64,000 bases of DNA from Exophiala sp. HKRS030. Its lineage: Eukaryota; Ascomycota; Eurotiomycetes; Chaetothyriales; Herpotrichiellaceae. The translations under genes were made by a program, and so were the position numbers. The stretch is taken from the NCBI GenBank assembly GCA_023897205.1, contig JAHWDD010000006.1, positions 2,852,001 to 2,916,000 on the forward strand. The letters run 5' to 3'. The notes under the pieces are model-generated. The model saw nothing but the letters and a program-made list of their open reading frames with translations. It did no database searches and was not told where the DNA came from. Every line of letters starts with the position of its first letter. The first letter of the stretch is position 1. Of the stretch, positions 33,441-44,480 are shown one piece after another.

Positions 33441-34431
33441 CGGAGTACATGTTTACGCAATGGGATCACACCAGCATACGGAGTAGCCGAAGTACGCGGC
33501 CCGCAGAGGCCACCAGAGATCAATCAGACCAAACCTTGACACCATTATTATTCTTGAACCTCAAGATGTTTCTTGGGTTGTTGCTATGGTACCGTTTCGA
33601 GCGTAACCAGAAATATTCGGGTCTTCGACTTTGCCTCGTCCTCATTCTCTCATGTGAGGTGGAGATAGAAATCCCTGACTTCGGAAATGAACTTCCAAGT
33701 TGCTATGGGTCGTATAGTTGCTCCCATAGTCATGGTTACAGTCATCCTTCCTAGTTACAATACTAGACAATAACCCAAAATTCCCAAGATACGAAGGAAC
33801 AAAAGGGCAGGTCTAATCCGGCCAGTCTCTTTATCGCTACCAGTAGTGTATGCCATGAAGCACTCAGTTGAACGCTTTCTAGTGTTTACTGAGGAACTCA
33901 ACTAAGTAGAAAGGCCATGAGACCACCCGCGCGACTCCGGGCGAAAGCCTTGTCCAAGCCGTCTGGATAACTACTCCGTATTTGTTCCTTGGCCGACGGT
34001 AATCTGATTAGATATAATGGCGATTACGAGCAGACGCGGCTCGCTAGTGCCAAACGCAATGATTCCTCCTGAGAAAGGCCCTGCGCATTGAATTCCGTTT
34101 TTCATCGTAGCTTCTCAAGACGGCTGCGCTATCTGGAGAGTGGGGAGCCACGGGAATCTCTCATGACTAAAGAGCAGATTCCGATGCCTCGACGATGGTG
34201 GCTGCAGATGGAATCACGAGAAATGCCGTACAGAACACAAGATGTCCTTTTTTCTGCTGTGGGACGGGGTTTTTTTATCAGATCGGTGATCCTGATCGCG
34301 TGGCTGGCGTACGTACGGAGTACGGGTCATTGGTGTGGGAGGATGCTGAGGAGTCCACCTAAGCGGGGTGGGTGATCCGGTTGAGCAGAATTTTATGTTC
34401 AGCACTTTGGATGATGTTTTGACTACTCCGT
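33441..34431. repeat. Cluster of TACGGAGTA-like motifs
   Basis: Copies or close variants lie at 33441-33448 (CGGAGTAC), 33477-33486 (TACGGAGTAG), 33971-33980 (CTACTCCGTA), 34313-34323 (GTACGGAGTAC, partly self-complementary) and about 34423-34431 (ACTACTCCGT). Five in 1 kb in both orientations, and few seen elsewhere in the window. Origin unknown. Confidence 0.55.
34275..34283 (-). promoter_or_regulatory. SreA-type GATA site (distal)
   Basis: TTATCAGAT on the plus strand is the exact reverse complement of ATCTGATAA, matching the ATCWGATAA consensus reported for the iron-regulatory GATA factor SreA/Sre1/Urbs1. It lies about 1.26 kb upstream of the siderophore transporter ATG. Confidence 0.5.
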
Positions 34432-34897
34432 AATCAGTCTAGATGACATCGCAATGCAGACATGATCCTTGCTGAGTGGATCGGTACACAGGGCAAACCT
34501 CGAGGAGTCAGCCAGGCAACTGATGCTGAGCTAGCTACAAGGTACACTGTGTGCTGTACTCTACGTACCCGCCGATGGAAAATGCCGGTAGAGAGGATTC
34601 AAACGACGAGAGCAATGCATTGCCGTTAATGACAGCTAAGGCTTGCTTGTTCTTTGGCGTAGGGTGTAGTAATGTTGATCTTCTTGGTGAAGCCTCCACT
34701 ACCGACAAGCAACTTGGGTTTGTACGGCCAACTCGGCACCCATGGAGACATCCACCTAGTCAGGAATGACACCTGACTCGCAGACGCTCGCGGTAACATT
34801 GATCTTCTACATTCTCTGGGTCCTGGATGGAACAGACCCTTGAAGCCAAGGCGCTGATCCATCTCCACCAACTTCGATAGAGGCAGAAAAAATTTGC

Positions 34898-34919
34898 ATC
34901 TGATAAGATAACAGCCAAT
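34898..34919 (+). promoter_or_regulatory. SreA-type GATA site with adjacent GATAA and CCAAT
   Basis: ATCTGATAA (34898-34906) matches the ATCWGATAA iron-repressor motif. A second GATAA follows directly (34907-34911), and a CCAAT box, the core of CBC/HapX targets, lies at 34915-34919. The composite sits about 620 bp upstream of a siderophore-iron transporter, the expected target class for both regulators. The downstream spacing does not clearly fit the published HapX half-site. Confidence 0.65.
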
Positions 34920-35540
34920 CGCCTTGTATACACGAATGCAACCTTCTCGGCGTCCCCCTCCCACCACTCCACACCTTTATTCTCATGCCATACACCGTAC
35001 AGGCACGACAGGGTAGCACTGCGAAAGCGCAAGCTCCTGGTGTCGCCTGTTCCAATGCGTGCAGCTGTGCTGATGATCTCTAGACTCTCCTTAGCAGTGG
35101 CATCATGTCACGTCAGGGTTTTTCGCTTTACAGGGAAGAAAGGCTGGCCAAGGTGTGAGTCTTCGGGTACTAATAAGTATCATAGGTGATAACCTAGGTA
35201 GGACAAATGCTTGTGGGATTAATTCTTCTCTCTTCTTTCCGACTGTCTGCCGTGACAGCCTTATGCCACGGAACGACCGAATTTCGTGTCTCTTATAAGC
35301 GTTTTTGTCCCGTCCTTGGAAGTACCCGCATTGTCGTTTGCCAGTTGCCACGGCCGAGACTGACTGAAGAATTTAATTTCTCACCTTGGTTCCTGGTTTG
35401 ATAAAGTCACTTATCTGCCCATGATAATCTGAGTACTCAATCGACCTCCAAAAGCTGTTGTGAGAAGAATCACTTTCAGACACTGCATCCGCTTCCGATC
35501 CAGCCATTGAGCATTGTGCCTCCCCTGGCTGACAACCATC

Positions 35541-37344
35541 ATGTCTTTCTCCGATGATTCCAAGGAGAGGGAAAAGGCTGTCAATGGTCTCTCCGACCAG
35601 CCCAAACTCGAACAACAGAGCGACCTTCCCAAAAATGGCGTTGCGCCAGAAGCCTACCCGTCAGATCGACGAGGCTCGATCCTCGTCGGCGCCAAATCAC
35701 CCGGTGTCGCTCGCATTGAAGCAATGGCGCAAGTCATAACCAGGACCGATCGTATCTTCCTCTTCATCGGCGTCTTCCTCATTGCCTACGCTTATGGACT
35801 GGATGGAACCACTCGTTACACTTACCAGACCACTGCCACGGCCTCATGGCAAGAGCACTCACTTCTTGCCACCGTCAACGTCGTCCGATCGGTCATTGCT
35901 GCTGCTGCTCAGCCCACAGCAGCCAAGATTGCTGATGTATTTGGTCGTGTCGAGCTGGTCTTTATAAGTGTCGTCTTTTACGTGCTGGGATCCATCATCG
36001 AAGCAGCTGCTGGGAGCACGTCGACGTTCGTCGGAGGTGCAATCATCTACCAGATTGGATATACGTGCGTCATCTTGCTCGTCGAAGTCATCATTGCCGA
36101 TATCACCTCGACGAGAGCCCGTCTGCTCTTCAGTTACATTCCAGCTCTGCCTTTCATCATCAACACCTGGGTCAGCGGTAACATCACTCAAGCCGTTCTT
36201 GGTGCCACAACATGGCAATGGGGTATCGGCATGTGGTGCATCATCTATCCAGTTTGTGCTCTGCCCCTCTTGCTGGCTTTGTGGCATGTTGCACGAAAGG
36301 CCAAGAAGCAGGGAATTTTGGACAATTACAAATCTCCTTACCAACAACTTGGCTTCAAGCGATTGGTAATTGAACTCTTCTGGGCTTTGGACGTTATTGG
36401 CATCATCTTGTTGATTGCCGTATTTGCTCTTGTTCTCACACCCTTTACTATCGCTGGTGGATATGGCGACAATTGGAAAAAGGCTCATGTCCTTGCACCA
36501 TTGATCATCGGTCTGTTCTGTATCCCGGCCTTTGCCTTCTGGGAATTGAGGGCTCCGAAGCCATTGGTGCCCTTTGACCTATTGAAGGATCGAGCTGTCT
36601 GGGTGCTCTGGGTATTGCTGGCACTTTGAACTTTGCTTGGTATATGCAGGGTGACTATCTTTATACCGTGCTCATTATCGCATTCGACTTCTCAATCATG
36701 GGAGCAACCAGAATTCTCTCTCTGTACAGTTTCACCTCTGTGGTAACTGGCTTCCTCCTTGGATTGATCGTATACAAGGTTCGACAACTCAAATGGTTTA
36801 TCGTGGCTGGAACAAGTCTTTTCGCCGTGGCATTCGGGCTGTTGATTCATTATCGTGGATCTCCTAGCTCTGCTGGACAATCTGGCATCATCGGTGCACA
36901 GGTGTTGTTGGGCTTTGCAGGTGGTATGTTCCCATATCCAGCTCAAGCCTCAATCCAAGCTGCTACCAAGCATGAGCACGTTGCCGTCATTACGGGATTA
37001 TACCTTGCTACCTACAATATTGGCTCCGCCTTGGGGAATACTGTTTCGGGTGCCATCTGGACCAACGTCCTGCCATCGACTCTTGAAGACAAACTTGCAC
37101 CTTTTGGCAATTCGACTCTGGCGAGTGCCACCTATGGCAACCCTTTTGCCGTGGCCGCTATATATCCCGTGGGAACCCTGAACGAACTGCTGTTATCGAG
37201 TCTTACCAACATGCACAACGACTTTTGTGCATCACCGGCATTTCTCTTTGTGTTCCATTGATCTTTTTCTCGCTTGTGCTTCGCAACCCCAAGCTTACCG
37301 ACACTCAGAGCTTGCCGGATGCGGAGAAGGATGTTGTCAGGTAA
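35541..37344 (+). CDS. Siderophore-iron transporter (SIT/ARN-type MFS), two frame breaks
   Basis: The restored single-exon protein is about 601 aa with roughly 14 hydrophobic helices. Family hallmarks are the first helix [28 protein letters not shown] after TM2, the segment [21 protein letters not shown], and [20 protein letters not shown] in the second half. The tail [20 protein letters not shown] is also typical. These mark fungal SIT transporters (MirA/B/C, Arn, Sit1), which import Fe(III)-siderophores by proton symport. The frame is broken by one missing G at 36601-36603 and one missing C at 37176-37178. In both cases the corrected text reproduces family sequence on each side ([31 protein letters not shown]). 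Upstream GATA and CCAAT motifs suggest iron regulation. Which siderophore is used cannot be told. Confidence 0.9.
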
Positions 37345-38460
37345 TACATATCAAGTCCTTCGGTAATTATCATTGGTGATGGCACGGAGTGTATCCGGGA
37401 AGGGTTCTGATCATTATTGGCCTGGAGATCCGCAAATGTAACACAAGTTGTACACAAGGTTTAAACTTTGAGCAATTGCTCATACCGAGGATGTTGAGCT
37501 TAATACTTAGCACAAACTCTGGCCAGTTCAAATGATTCAATGCATAATCCATTCGGCTGGCCTGACTCCTGCTCGTCACGGTGTTTCTCACGATGGAATG
37601 TTCTTTATGCACAGGTTATCAACCACAGTTCCGAGACAAGCGCCTAGACCTGCCTCTCTTATGTGGCATAAATGTTAGCTTCATCTCCTGCACTCAAAAT
37701 CACCAATACAATGAGTGTCGTCCTCCTGAAGGGATAAGCGCTTGTCCAAAGGGTGGTGTTCGCGAACCGCTAGCCAGCGCCACAGGACGAATGCGATTGG
37801 CCAACATGGAAGAAGTGGCGCCCAAATTGTGGCCGTGTTTTATCTGTCGATCACAGAATGACGTCGACGTGAGTTTGGGCGGTCAAATGGGAAAGGGGGC
37901 ACAATTTGTATTCTTTGTCCCCAAAGTGTCGGGTCATGCCTCATGACGAAGGAGGAGGAAGGAGGGGGGAATGATACTTTCCCTATACCCCGTTCTTGTT
38001 TGTAGGACGAACAAGATTGCAATAATTAATTTGTAGGGTATATAACAAGAGTCTTTGCTCCCTTCGGAGATCTTTATAGGGGCATCCTTTAGGCACCCTA
38101 ACTACTGAGACAGACCAACCCATAACCTAGAGGCATTGGGCCCGAACTGCCAGTCAAAGTGCCCGTCAAAGTGCCTGTGGACTCCTCAATCCTTAGCGCC
38201 GAACTTGATATTCAGCTTCCTCCTGCTCCTGCCTCGCGTTTGACTGCAATCGCATAAAAAGTGCAAGTGCGACCAACAACACTGAACATCGTCAAACAAC
38301 CTCAATCGAGTGCAGACGGCGACGAGGTAAGTCAACGCAACATAAAACCGCAGCAGCTTCGTACATTTCACAGCTAATCATAACCATGACAGTTTCGTAT
38401 CACAACAGTACTCCACCGCCCGTCTACTCCATAGTCTGCAACCATTACCCCTGTCACACC
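37345..38460. other. 1.1 kb intergenic region upstream of SLM1-like gene
   Basis: Holds the transporter 3' flank and the SLM1-like promoter. A 12-bp tandem (GTCAAAGTGCC twice) occurs near 38152-38175. No gene recognised. Confidence 0.5.
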
Positions 38461-39927
38461 ATGGCTACCACCACTCTCCCCGCAAGAACACCAACGAGAA
38501 CAGATTCTGGTGAGGATGCATTTGACGGTGACCCATCGAGTGCTTCGGGTCTATTGCTCGAGCGACTACAAGCATGGAAACACATGTGTGGATATCTCGA
38601 GAATTACATCTCTGCCGTTGCCAAAGACCAGCATACGAAATCCAAGGACCAGGAAAAAATCCTAAAAACCTTGTCCGATCCACTGAAAGAGGCACATCAC
38701 TTCGATACGGCGCTGGGAGGTATCGCTGGGCTCTTTGACAACCTTCGAGCCAACACCAATTCCCAGAGCATGTTATACGAAGAGACATCCAAGAATTTGA
38801 CTGCCCAGGTACTCCCTATCTTGGAACGATTACATGTCGAGATCAAGAACAAGAATAAAGAAATTTCCGGTGGAGCAGGCAAAGGTTCAAAAGCTGTGGA
38901 TCATGCGCGTGCAGCCACTCAGAAACACATTGAATTGCTCGGGCATAATGCTGCAAGCTTTGACTCGTCCGGTGGCAGGGTTTCGGCAAATCACGATCCA
39001 TACGTTATTCGCCGAGCTATTTTGTATCGTCTGAATAAACAAATCTTGGAGGAAAACAATAATCGGCAGGATCTGATCGCCGTTCAGAACTCCTTTGCTC
39101 AATTCGAGTCGCACGTGGTCACCACGGTGCAGAGTGCTCTGAGTGCATACAATCAATTTATGAGTGGTCAATCTGACCGCCTGAAAGCCATGTATGGTGA
39201 TATTGCCTCTACTGCCAGCAATATCCCACTTGATTTCGAATGGAAGGGCTTCCTCCAGAGAAATCAACAGACATTGGTCAATCCCAATGCCCCAGCCAAA
39301 ACCATGGAAGGTGTGACGTTTCCCAATGAAGGCCATCGTTCTACCAAAGCATTGATTGAAGGTTCACTCGAGCGCAAATCGCGTGGTATGGGTGCGCTGA
39401 AGGGCTATAGCAGCGGATATTACGCGGTCTCTCCCGCTGGATATCTCCATGAATACAAGGATAACGACAACTTCCACAAAGACCCTGTCCCAGAGCTATC
39501 TCTGTATCTGGCCGATGCCGTCATTGGTGCTACGGATGGACTCAAATTCAGCGTCAAAGCCAAAGATTCCTCTGGCAGCAAAATTGGACAGAAGTTAGCC
39601 ATCACTTCAGAGTTCCAGTTCAAGGCTCACACTCATTCCGATGCCGAACAATGGCGATCTGTGATTGCAAGCTTTGCAAACTCTTCGAATAGTGTTCCGA
39701 CGAGCCCAACAGAGAGTCGGAACGTTACGCCCATTGCAACTAGGATTGAAGAGCCTCAACAGACTGGAGTTACTAGTGGACCAACCAGTGCAACTTCTCC
39801 TCGTGGACCTACGAGTGCCACATCCCCAACTGGTGGCAAGGTGACCACGCCTCCTGCTGTCGCTGGACCTTATCACGGAGCGCCAGCCTCCAATCCTCTG
39901 GAGGAGAGGAAGTATGTCGAGAAATAA
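38461..39927 (+). CDS. slm1: PH-domain protein Slm1/Slm2-like
   Basis: Single exon of 488 aa from the ATG at 38461 (context CACCATGG); an in-frame ATG at 38386 is less likely. Residues about 20-265 form an F-BAR-like helical domain: LLLERLQAWKHMCGYLENYI, then FDNLRANTNSQSMLYEETSKNL-type helices and the DPYVIRRAILYRLNKQ segment. A PH domain follows at about 295-410 (ALIEGSLERKSRG, SGYYAVSPAGYLHEYKD, SDAEQWRSVIASF). The tail is Ser/Thr/Pro-rich. Slm1/2 bind PI(4,5)P2 at eisosomes and plasma membrane and act upstream of TORC2 and calcineurin. Intact. Its stop is 133 bp from that of the convergent DCD1 gene. Confidence 0.92.
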   Translation: MATTTLPARTPTRTDSGEDAFDGDPSSASGLLLERLQAWKHMCGYLENYISAVAKDQHTKSKDQEKILKTLSDPLKEAHHFDTALGGIAGLFDNLRANTNSQSMLYEETSKNLTAQVLPILERLHVEIKNKNKEISGGAGKGSKAVDHARAATQKHIELLGHNAASFDSSGGRVSANHDPYVIRRAILYRLNKQILEENNNRQDLIAVQNSFAQFESHVVTTVQSALSAYNQFMSGQSDRLKAMYGDIASTASNIPLDFEWKGFLQRNQQTLVNPNAPAKTMEGVTFPNEGHRSTKALIEGSLERKSRGMGALKGYSSGYYAVSPAGYLHEYKDNDNFHKDPVPELSLYLADAVIGATDGLKFSVKAKDSSGSKIGQKLAITSEFQFKAHTHSDAEQWRSVIASFANSSNSVPTSPTESRNVTPIATRIEEPQQTGVTSGPTSATSPRGPTSATSPTGGKVTTPPAVAGPYHGAPASNPLEERKYVEK

Positions 39928-40060
39928 GGAGAGAAAGAGTTGGATGCTACCTTTTCTTTTTTCACGAGTGACTTTAGTATTCACAGCTAATAATTTAATT
40001 TTGATACCCATTGTTGACAAGAGCTACGTTCAATCTTGTTCAATCTCCTTGATTTTCTGA

Positions 40061-41604
40061 CTATTTTCCGTTGATCACAACCAAAGCCGTATCATGACCA
40101 TCACCGTCTCCATCTCCTTCATTGAACTCAGTAAACCCGACCAATCCACTCCGCGGCGGACTATACTGCCTCAACTCGACACCAGCCTCATTCAAAACCC
40201 TCCTACTGGCCTCATCCATATTATAACTCTGACTAAACACCACCTCCTTGACCCCACCTGGGCAATCTTGACACTACACGTCAAACACGGACACGTATCA
40301 CAATACAGCACACTGCCCTCACGGATCCTCTCCCTGCCAGCCTCCAACAACGCATTCTCCTCGGCATGCAGACACAAACACGTGCTCAACGCACTGCCGC
40401 CACTCGACGCCATATTGCACCGTGCACACCCGCCTTCGTTACAGTTCACCAGGTTGCGCGGCGTCCCGTTGTACCCTGTGCTGATGATGCGCGAGTTGTG
40501 GACCAGCACACACCCAACCCGCCGTTTCATGCAGTTGCTGCGTTGGCTCGCCAGGGACGCCAGTGTCATGAAGTACGCGTCCCAGGTGGGCCGGAGCCGG
40601 ATTGGCGAGGGGAGAGACAGTGTCGATAGGAGCGTGTGGTACGATGACACGGATGAGCTCGAGTTGAGGATTGATAGGTGCGAGTGGTTTAGGAGGTGGG
40701 CGATGCCGGCTTGCGGTGATGATGGCGATGTGGTGGTCTTTGTGGTGGTGGGTGTGGGCGTGCCGTAGAGTTGGAGGTCGTTGTAGGCGATGAAGGAGGT
40801 TAAGGGCATCGGGAGAGGTTGCGCAATAGGCATCTGTGTGTAGGATGAGTCGGTTAGAGGAGAAAGTAACTAAGAAAGAGCACTGTTCTTGATAGGGGGA
40901 GCCTTTCAAGCGATTGAGGAGCAAAATGAATGGATCGAAGGAACAATCATGGCCTTAGAGGGAGGGGATCTCGCAACTGTGTTGCAGTGAGGCCGGTTTC
41001 TTAGGAATGCCCGATATCTTCAAGAGCGACAATACTCGACTTGTGCATGTCATGAAGACAAATGGAACAGGAATCTTTCTTGATCCTCGACCCCGACCGT
41101 TCTGGTCCTGCCACCAAAGACTGTTGTTTCTGGCCGAACCGAGAAGGGGATAACAGATGAAAAGAAAAATGCGTGCCACACCTACCGGTCATTAAACCTC
41201 TTGAACCTCACTCCAACCGGCGCATCGACATTGATGAGCAAGAAAAAGGGCCGACGTAACAGCACTTCCAACGTCGGCTCGTCACAGATATCCGTCAACA
41301 CCCAATGCTCGCGCCATCGCTTCGTTACAAAGTCCAGCAATGAGTCGACATCAGGAAACGTCAGACCCCTGGTACCTCGCTGGTCTGTCACACTTGGGAG
41401 AAGACGTGCTGAGTCGTTTTCTTGGTCGGGATCTTGGTCCTGTCGTTGAGATGAGACTGACGACGACGATGATGTTCGTGAGGATAGGTTGGGGAGTTTT
41501 GTTTGTCCTGGGAGATGTAGACGTAGAAATCCATGGTGTTGGACTAGATATTCGGCGGTTGTGTGCTTGCCGGAGCAGATTGATCCACATATCCCGATCA
41601 ACAT
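40061..41604 (-). CDS. dcd1: Deoxycytidylate (dCMP) deaminase, two frame breaks
   Basis: Two exons, 41186-41604 and 40061-40833, around a 352-nt intron (donor GTAGGT, branch CTAAC, acceptor CACAG), long for this locus. The restored product is about 397 aa. The N-terminus is a kinase-like P-loop fold (MLIGICGSICSGKHT), as in fungal Dcd1 proteins. The deaminase domain has NCMKRRVGCVLV, the zinc-binding and proton-shuttle CLHAEENALLEAG, and DTCPCLTCSVKI with the two zinc Cys. GYNGTPR and QSYNMDEASR are further family marks. It converts dCMP to dUMP for dTTP synthesis. One G is missing at the C4 run on plus 40252-40255. One more base is needed just after the splice acceptor (near 40829-40830), where the splice phase otherwise fails. 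The C-terminus has GAT/GGT repeats encoding Gly-Asp. Confidence 0.88.
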
Positions 41605-42189
41605 GTTTGGGCTTTGTGTATTGCTATTCCAGGGACAAGGCTAAGGTGGGATGTCCACTGCTGATTTTGGGAGAAACCGTTGTCGTGGTTTGTTTGACCA
41701 GAAACCCAAGGCTGCTCCGAGACTCTCCGTATCTAGAACCGGCCGTGAATCAGTATTGCGTTTCTATTCTTGTGACTTGTTTAGACAATTTGTACGTTCG
41801 CCTTTCTGTGATATAAACCTCGGTGGTTCAGACTTCACCGTGGCCATGGGACGCGTTAAGTGGTCATTTGATGTTCTGAAGCGCGTCAAATGACCGGAAT
41901 ATCGCACCCGGTGCGTCACCCACAAGGCATCAGGCTGGCCAGGAATGACCAAGCCTCATACCATTGTCCATTCTCCGTTCTAGAACCATCGCCAGTCTTA
42001 TCTCAGCGTCGTTGCCTGTTTAGATCTGACTGAGAGTCTTCCAAGAACAAGCTCGCGCGACTAGAGTATTCTCAGTATCATCTGTTCGCGAAAATCGAAC
42101 ACTGCGCTGCTGGTCATCGCAATCGCCAACCCCCACTTTACCATACACACCATCGGACCTCCCAGCTCCAATCAATTATTCAGTCCACC
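41605..42189. other. Divergent promoter, DCD1 and ATG7
   Basis: About 585 bp between two divergent ATGs. No recognised regulatory element. An 80-codon plus-strand open frame (41651-41893) has no family features. Confidence 0.55.
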
Positions 42190-44468
42190 ATGCAGTACGT
42201 TCCATTTGCTTCCGATATCGAGATCCCTTTCTATGCTTCTCTCGCCTCGCACAAAATCAACCATGACAAACTCGACGATTCGGCTCGCAAAGTTCTAGGT
42301 CTGTATGAAATCCGCCCTTCGGACGCCAAGGAGTGGTCTTGTCGTATCCAGGTTCATGGAAACGCTTTGACGAGCGACGATGTCCCCGCCAACTACTATC
42401 GCGCGGAGGGTATCATCAAGAATCTGAACACGATCGAGGAATACCGAAATATCGACAAGCTCCAACTGATCCAGCAAGCTGGACGTACGATCTGGGACGC
42501 TATCAGTGATGGTACCATTTATTCCTGCCCCAGTCTACTTGCTTCTTTCCTGATCCTGTCATATGCCGACCTAAAGAAGTACAAGTTTCATTACTGGTTT
42601 GCTTTCCCAGCCATTGTTCAGGATTCTTCGTGGGTTCCGGTCGACGGGAGCGCCGCCTCAGCCCCGGATTCGAAGCTCCCGTTCACGAAATTGAACTCGA
42701 TTGAGAGCACTACACTTGTCGACGCAGTCTCGACGTGGAAGTATGGTGTAGATGCTCGGCAGCATGGTTTCTTCCTTGCGAGGAAAGATCGAAACCCACT
42801 GTTCTCCAACCCCGTCGATGAGGAATTCGGGCCAACGACCCCACAATCACCACTGACTCCGACCGAGAATCTCGGGTACACCTGGTCAGTTGGATCTCTG
42901 TCAAGCTATGAAACTGGTTTCTTCGAGGGTGTCAATCCGGAGGACCGATATGTCTGCTTTGTTGACCCTTCGAACTATAACGACCCAGCTGCACCTGGCT
43001 GGATGTTACGGAACTTACTTGTATTGATTCGTCAACGTTGGAAACTTGACAAGGTTCAAATTCTCGCGTACCGAGAAACGCAGATGCGCCGAGATTCTGC
43101 TCGCAGTATAATTTTCAATCTTCAGGTATCGGACAAGAAGGGTAAAGACGGGACCAGTACTACAACCGCAACCACAGCACAAAGCTCAGGACCCCCGACT
43201 CAGTCCACCGAGCCAACCATAACAGCTTCAAAGACACTTCCTAAAATTGTTGGATGGGAACGTAATTCTGCCGGCAAACTTCTCGGACGTCTGGCTGACT
43301 TAACTGAGTATATGGATCCGAAGAAACTGGCCGATTCCAGTGTTGACCTCAACTTGAAACTCATGAAATGGCGTATCAGCCCTAACCTTAACTTGGAGAA
43401 GATAAAGGACACAAAGTGTCTCTTGCTAGGTGCAGGGACTCTAGGAAGCTACGTCAGTCGAAACCTGATGGGCTGGGGCGTACGAAAGATCACATTCATT
43501 GACAACGGATCAGTATCATTCTCCAATCCTGTCCGTCAACCGTTGTTCAACTTCGAAGATTGTCTGGGTGGCGGCAAAAAGAAGGCAATCGCTGCAGCCG
43601 AGGCACTGAAATTGATTTATCCTGGAGTTGAAGCTGAAGGACACGTATTATCCGTGCCAATGGCTGGCCATCCGGTGACGGATATCGAGAAGACGAAGGC
43701 GGAATACGAGAAGTTAAAACAACTCATCGACGAGCACGATGCAATCTTCCTCCTCATGGACACGCGCGAGTCTCGGTGGTTACCGACCGTCATGGGCAAA
43801 TCGGCGGGCAAAATCGTCATGAATGCCGCTCTGGGCTTCGACACATATGTCGTGATGAGGCATGGTGTCAAGTTGGACAGCCCGGCCTCGCCTACAGATC
43901 AAGCACAATCCCAATCCCAATCACAAACGGGACTGGGGTGCTACTTCTGCAACGACGTAGTCGCACCCGCAGACTCAATGCGCGACCAAACCCTCGACCA
44001 ACAATGCACGGTAACACGACCTGGTATCGCCGCCATCGCCTCGGCGCTTCTCGTCGAGTTGCTCGTCTCGGTGATTCAACACCCTGCTGGCGCCGCCGCT
44101 CCCGCCTCTACATCTACATCAACAACCTCACCGACTTCTCCGTCCTCCAACGATGACACCACCACCGTCGACCAACACCCCCTCGGCATAGTACCACACC
44201 AAATCCGCGGGTTTCTGCACACATTTTCGAATCTAAATGTCGTAGGCCGCAACTACGATTGCTGCAGCGCGTGTTCCGATAAGATTGTCGGTGCGTACGA
44301 AGAAAGGGGTGGGAGTTTATACTCAAAGCACTGAATGAGAGGGATTATGTCGAAGAGCTGAGCGGGTTGAAGGAGGTTCAGAGGTTGGCTGAGGAGGCGG
44401 CGAAGGATATCGAATTTACGGATGACGAGGATGAGATTGAGGAGGAAGGGGAGGGCGAGCTGATCTGA
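42190..44468 (+). CDS. atg7: Autophagy-related E1-like enzyme Atg7, one frame break near the C-terminus
   Basis: The restored single-exon protein is about 759 aa. The N-terminal domain (residues 1-310) opens with [19 protein letters not shown], typical of Atg7. A Thr/Ser-rich insert (about 320-345) precedes the adenylation domain with the nucleotide motif [20 protein letters not shown] (about 413-432) and the [13 protein letters not shown] strand. The active-site Cys is residue 606, in [12 protein letters not shown]. The C-terminal Atg8-binding acidic tail ([17 protein letters not shown]) is reached only after adding one G at the run 44306-44309; uncorrected, the frame stops 45 codons early. 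Atg7 activates Atg8 and Atg12 for conjugation to PE and Atg5. The stop codon lies inside a (TGATC)4 repeat. Confidence 0.96.
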
Positions 44469-44480
44469 TCTGATCTGATC
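44461..44480. repeat. (TGATC)4 tandem repeat over the ATG7 stop
   Basis: Four perfect TGATC units. The second unit supplies the ATG7 TGA stop (44466-44468). The unit is five bases, so changes in copy number could shift or preserve the stop. Confidence 0.85.

Larger units (their letters stand above)
32914..35540. other. 2.6 kb gene-free region upstream of the siderophore transporter
   Basis: The longest gap in the window. No open frame has recognisable features. It contains five occurrences of a TACGGAGTA/TACTCCGTA-like motif between 33.4 and 34.5 kb, a 7-bp stem hairpin (33703-33709 with 33723-33729), and two exact ATCWGATAA sites. It may combine a long promoter with decayed repeat sequence. 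No transposase, reverse transcriptase or terminal repeat pair was recognised. Confidence 0.6.

Noticed and set aside
32914..35540. Transposon
   Set aside because: No transposase or reverse-transcriptase-like frame, no terminal repeat pair and no target-site duplication could be seen.
40094..40768. 224-codon plus-strand open frame
   Set aside because: It is antisense to the dCMP deaminase exon and has low-complexity, family-free content.
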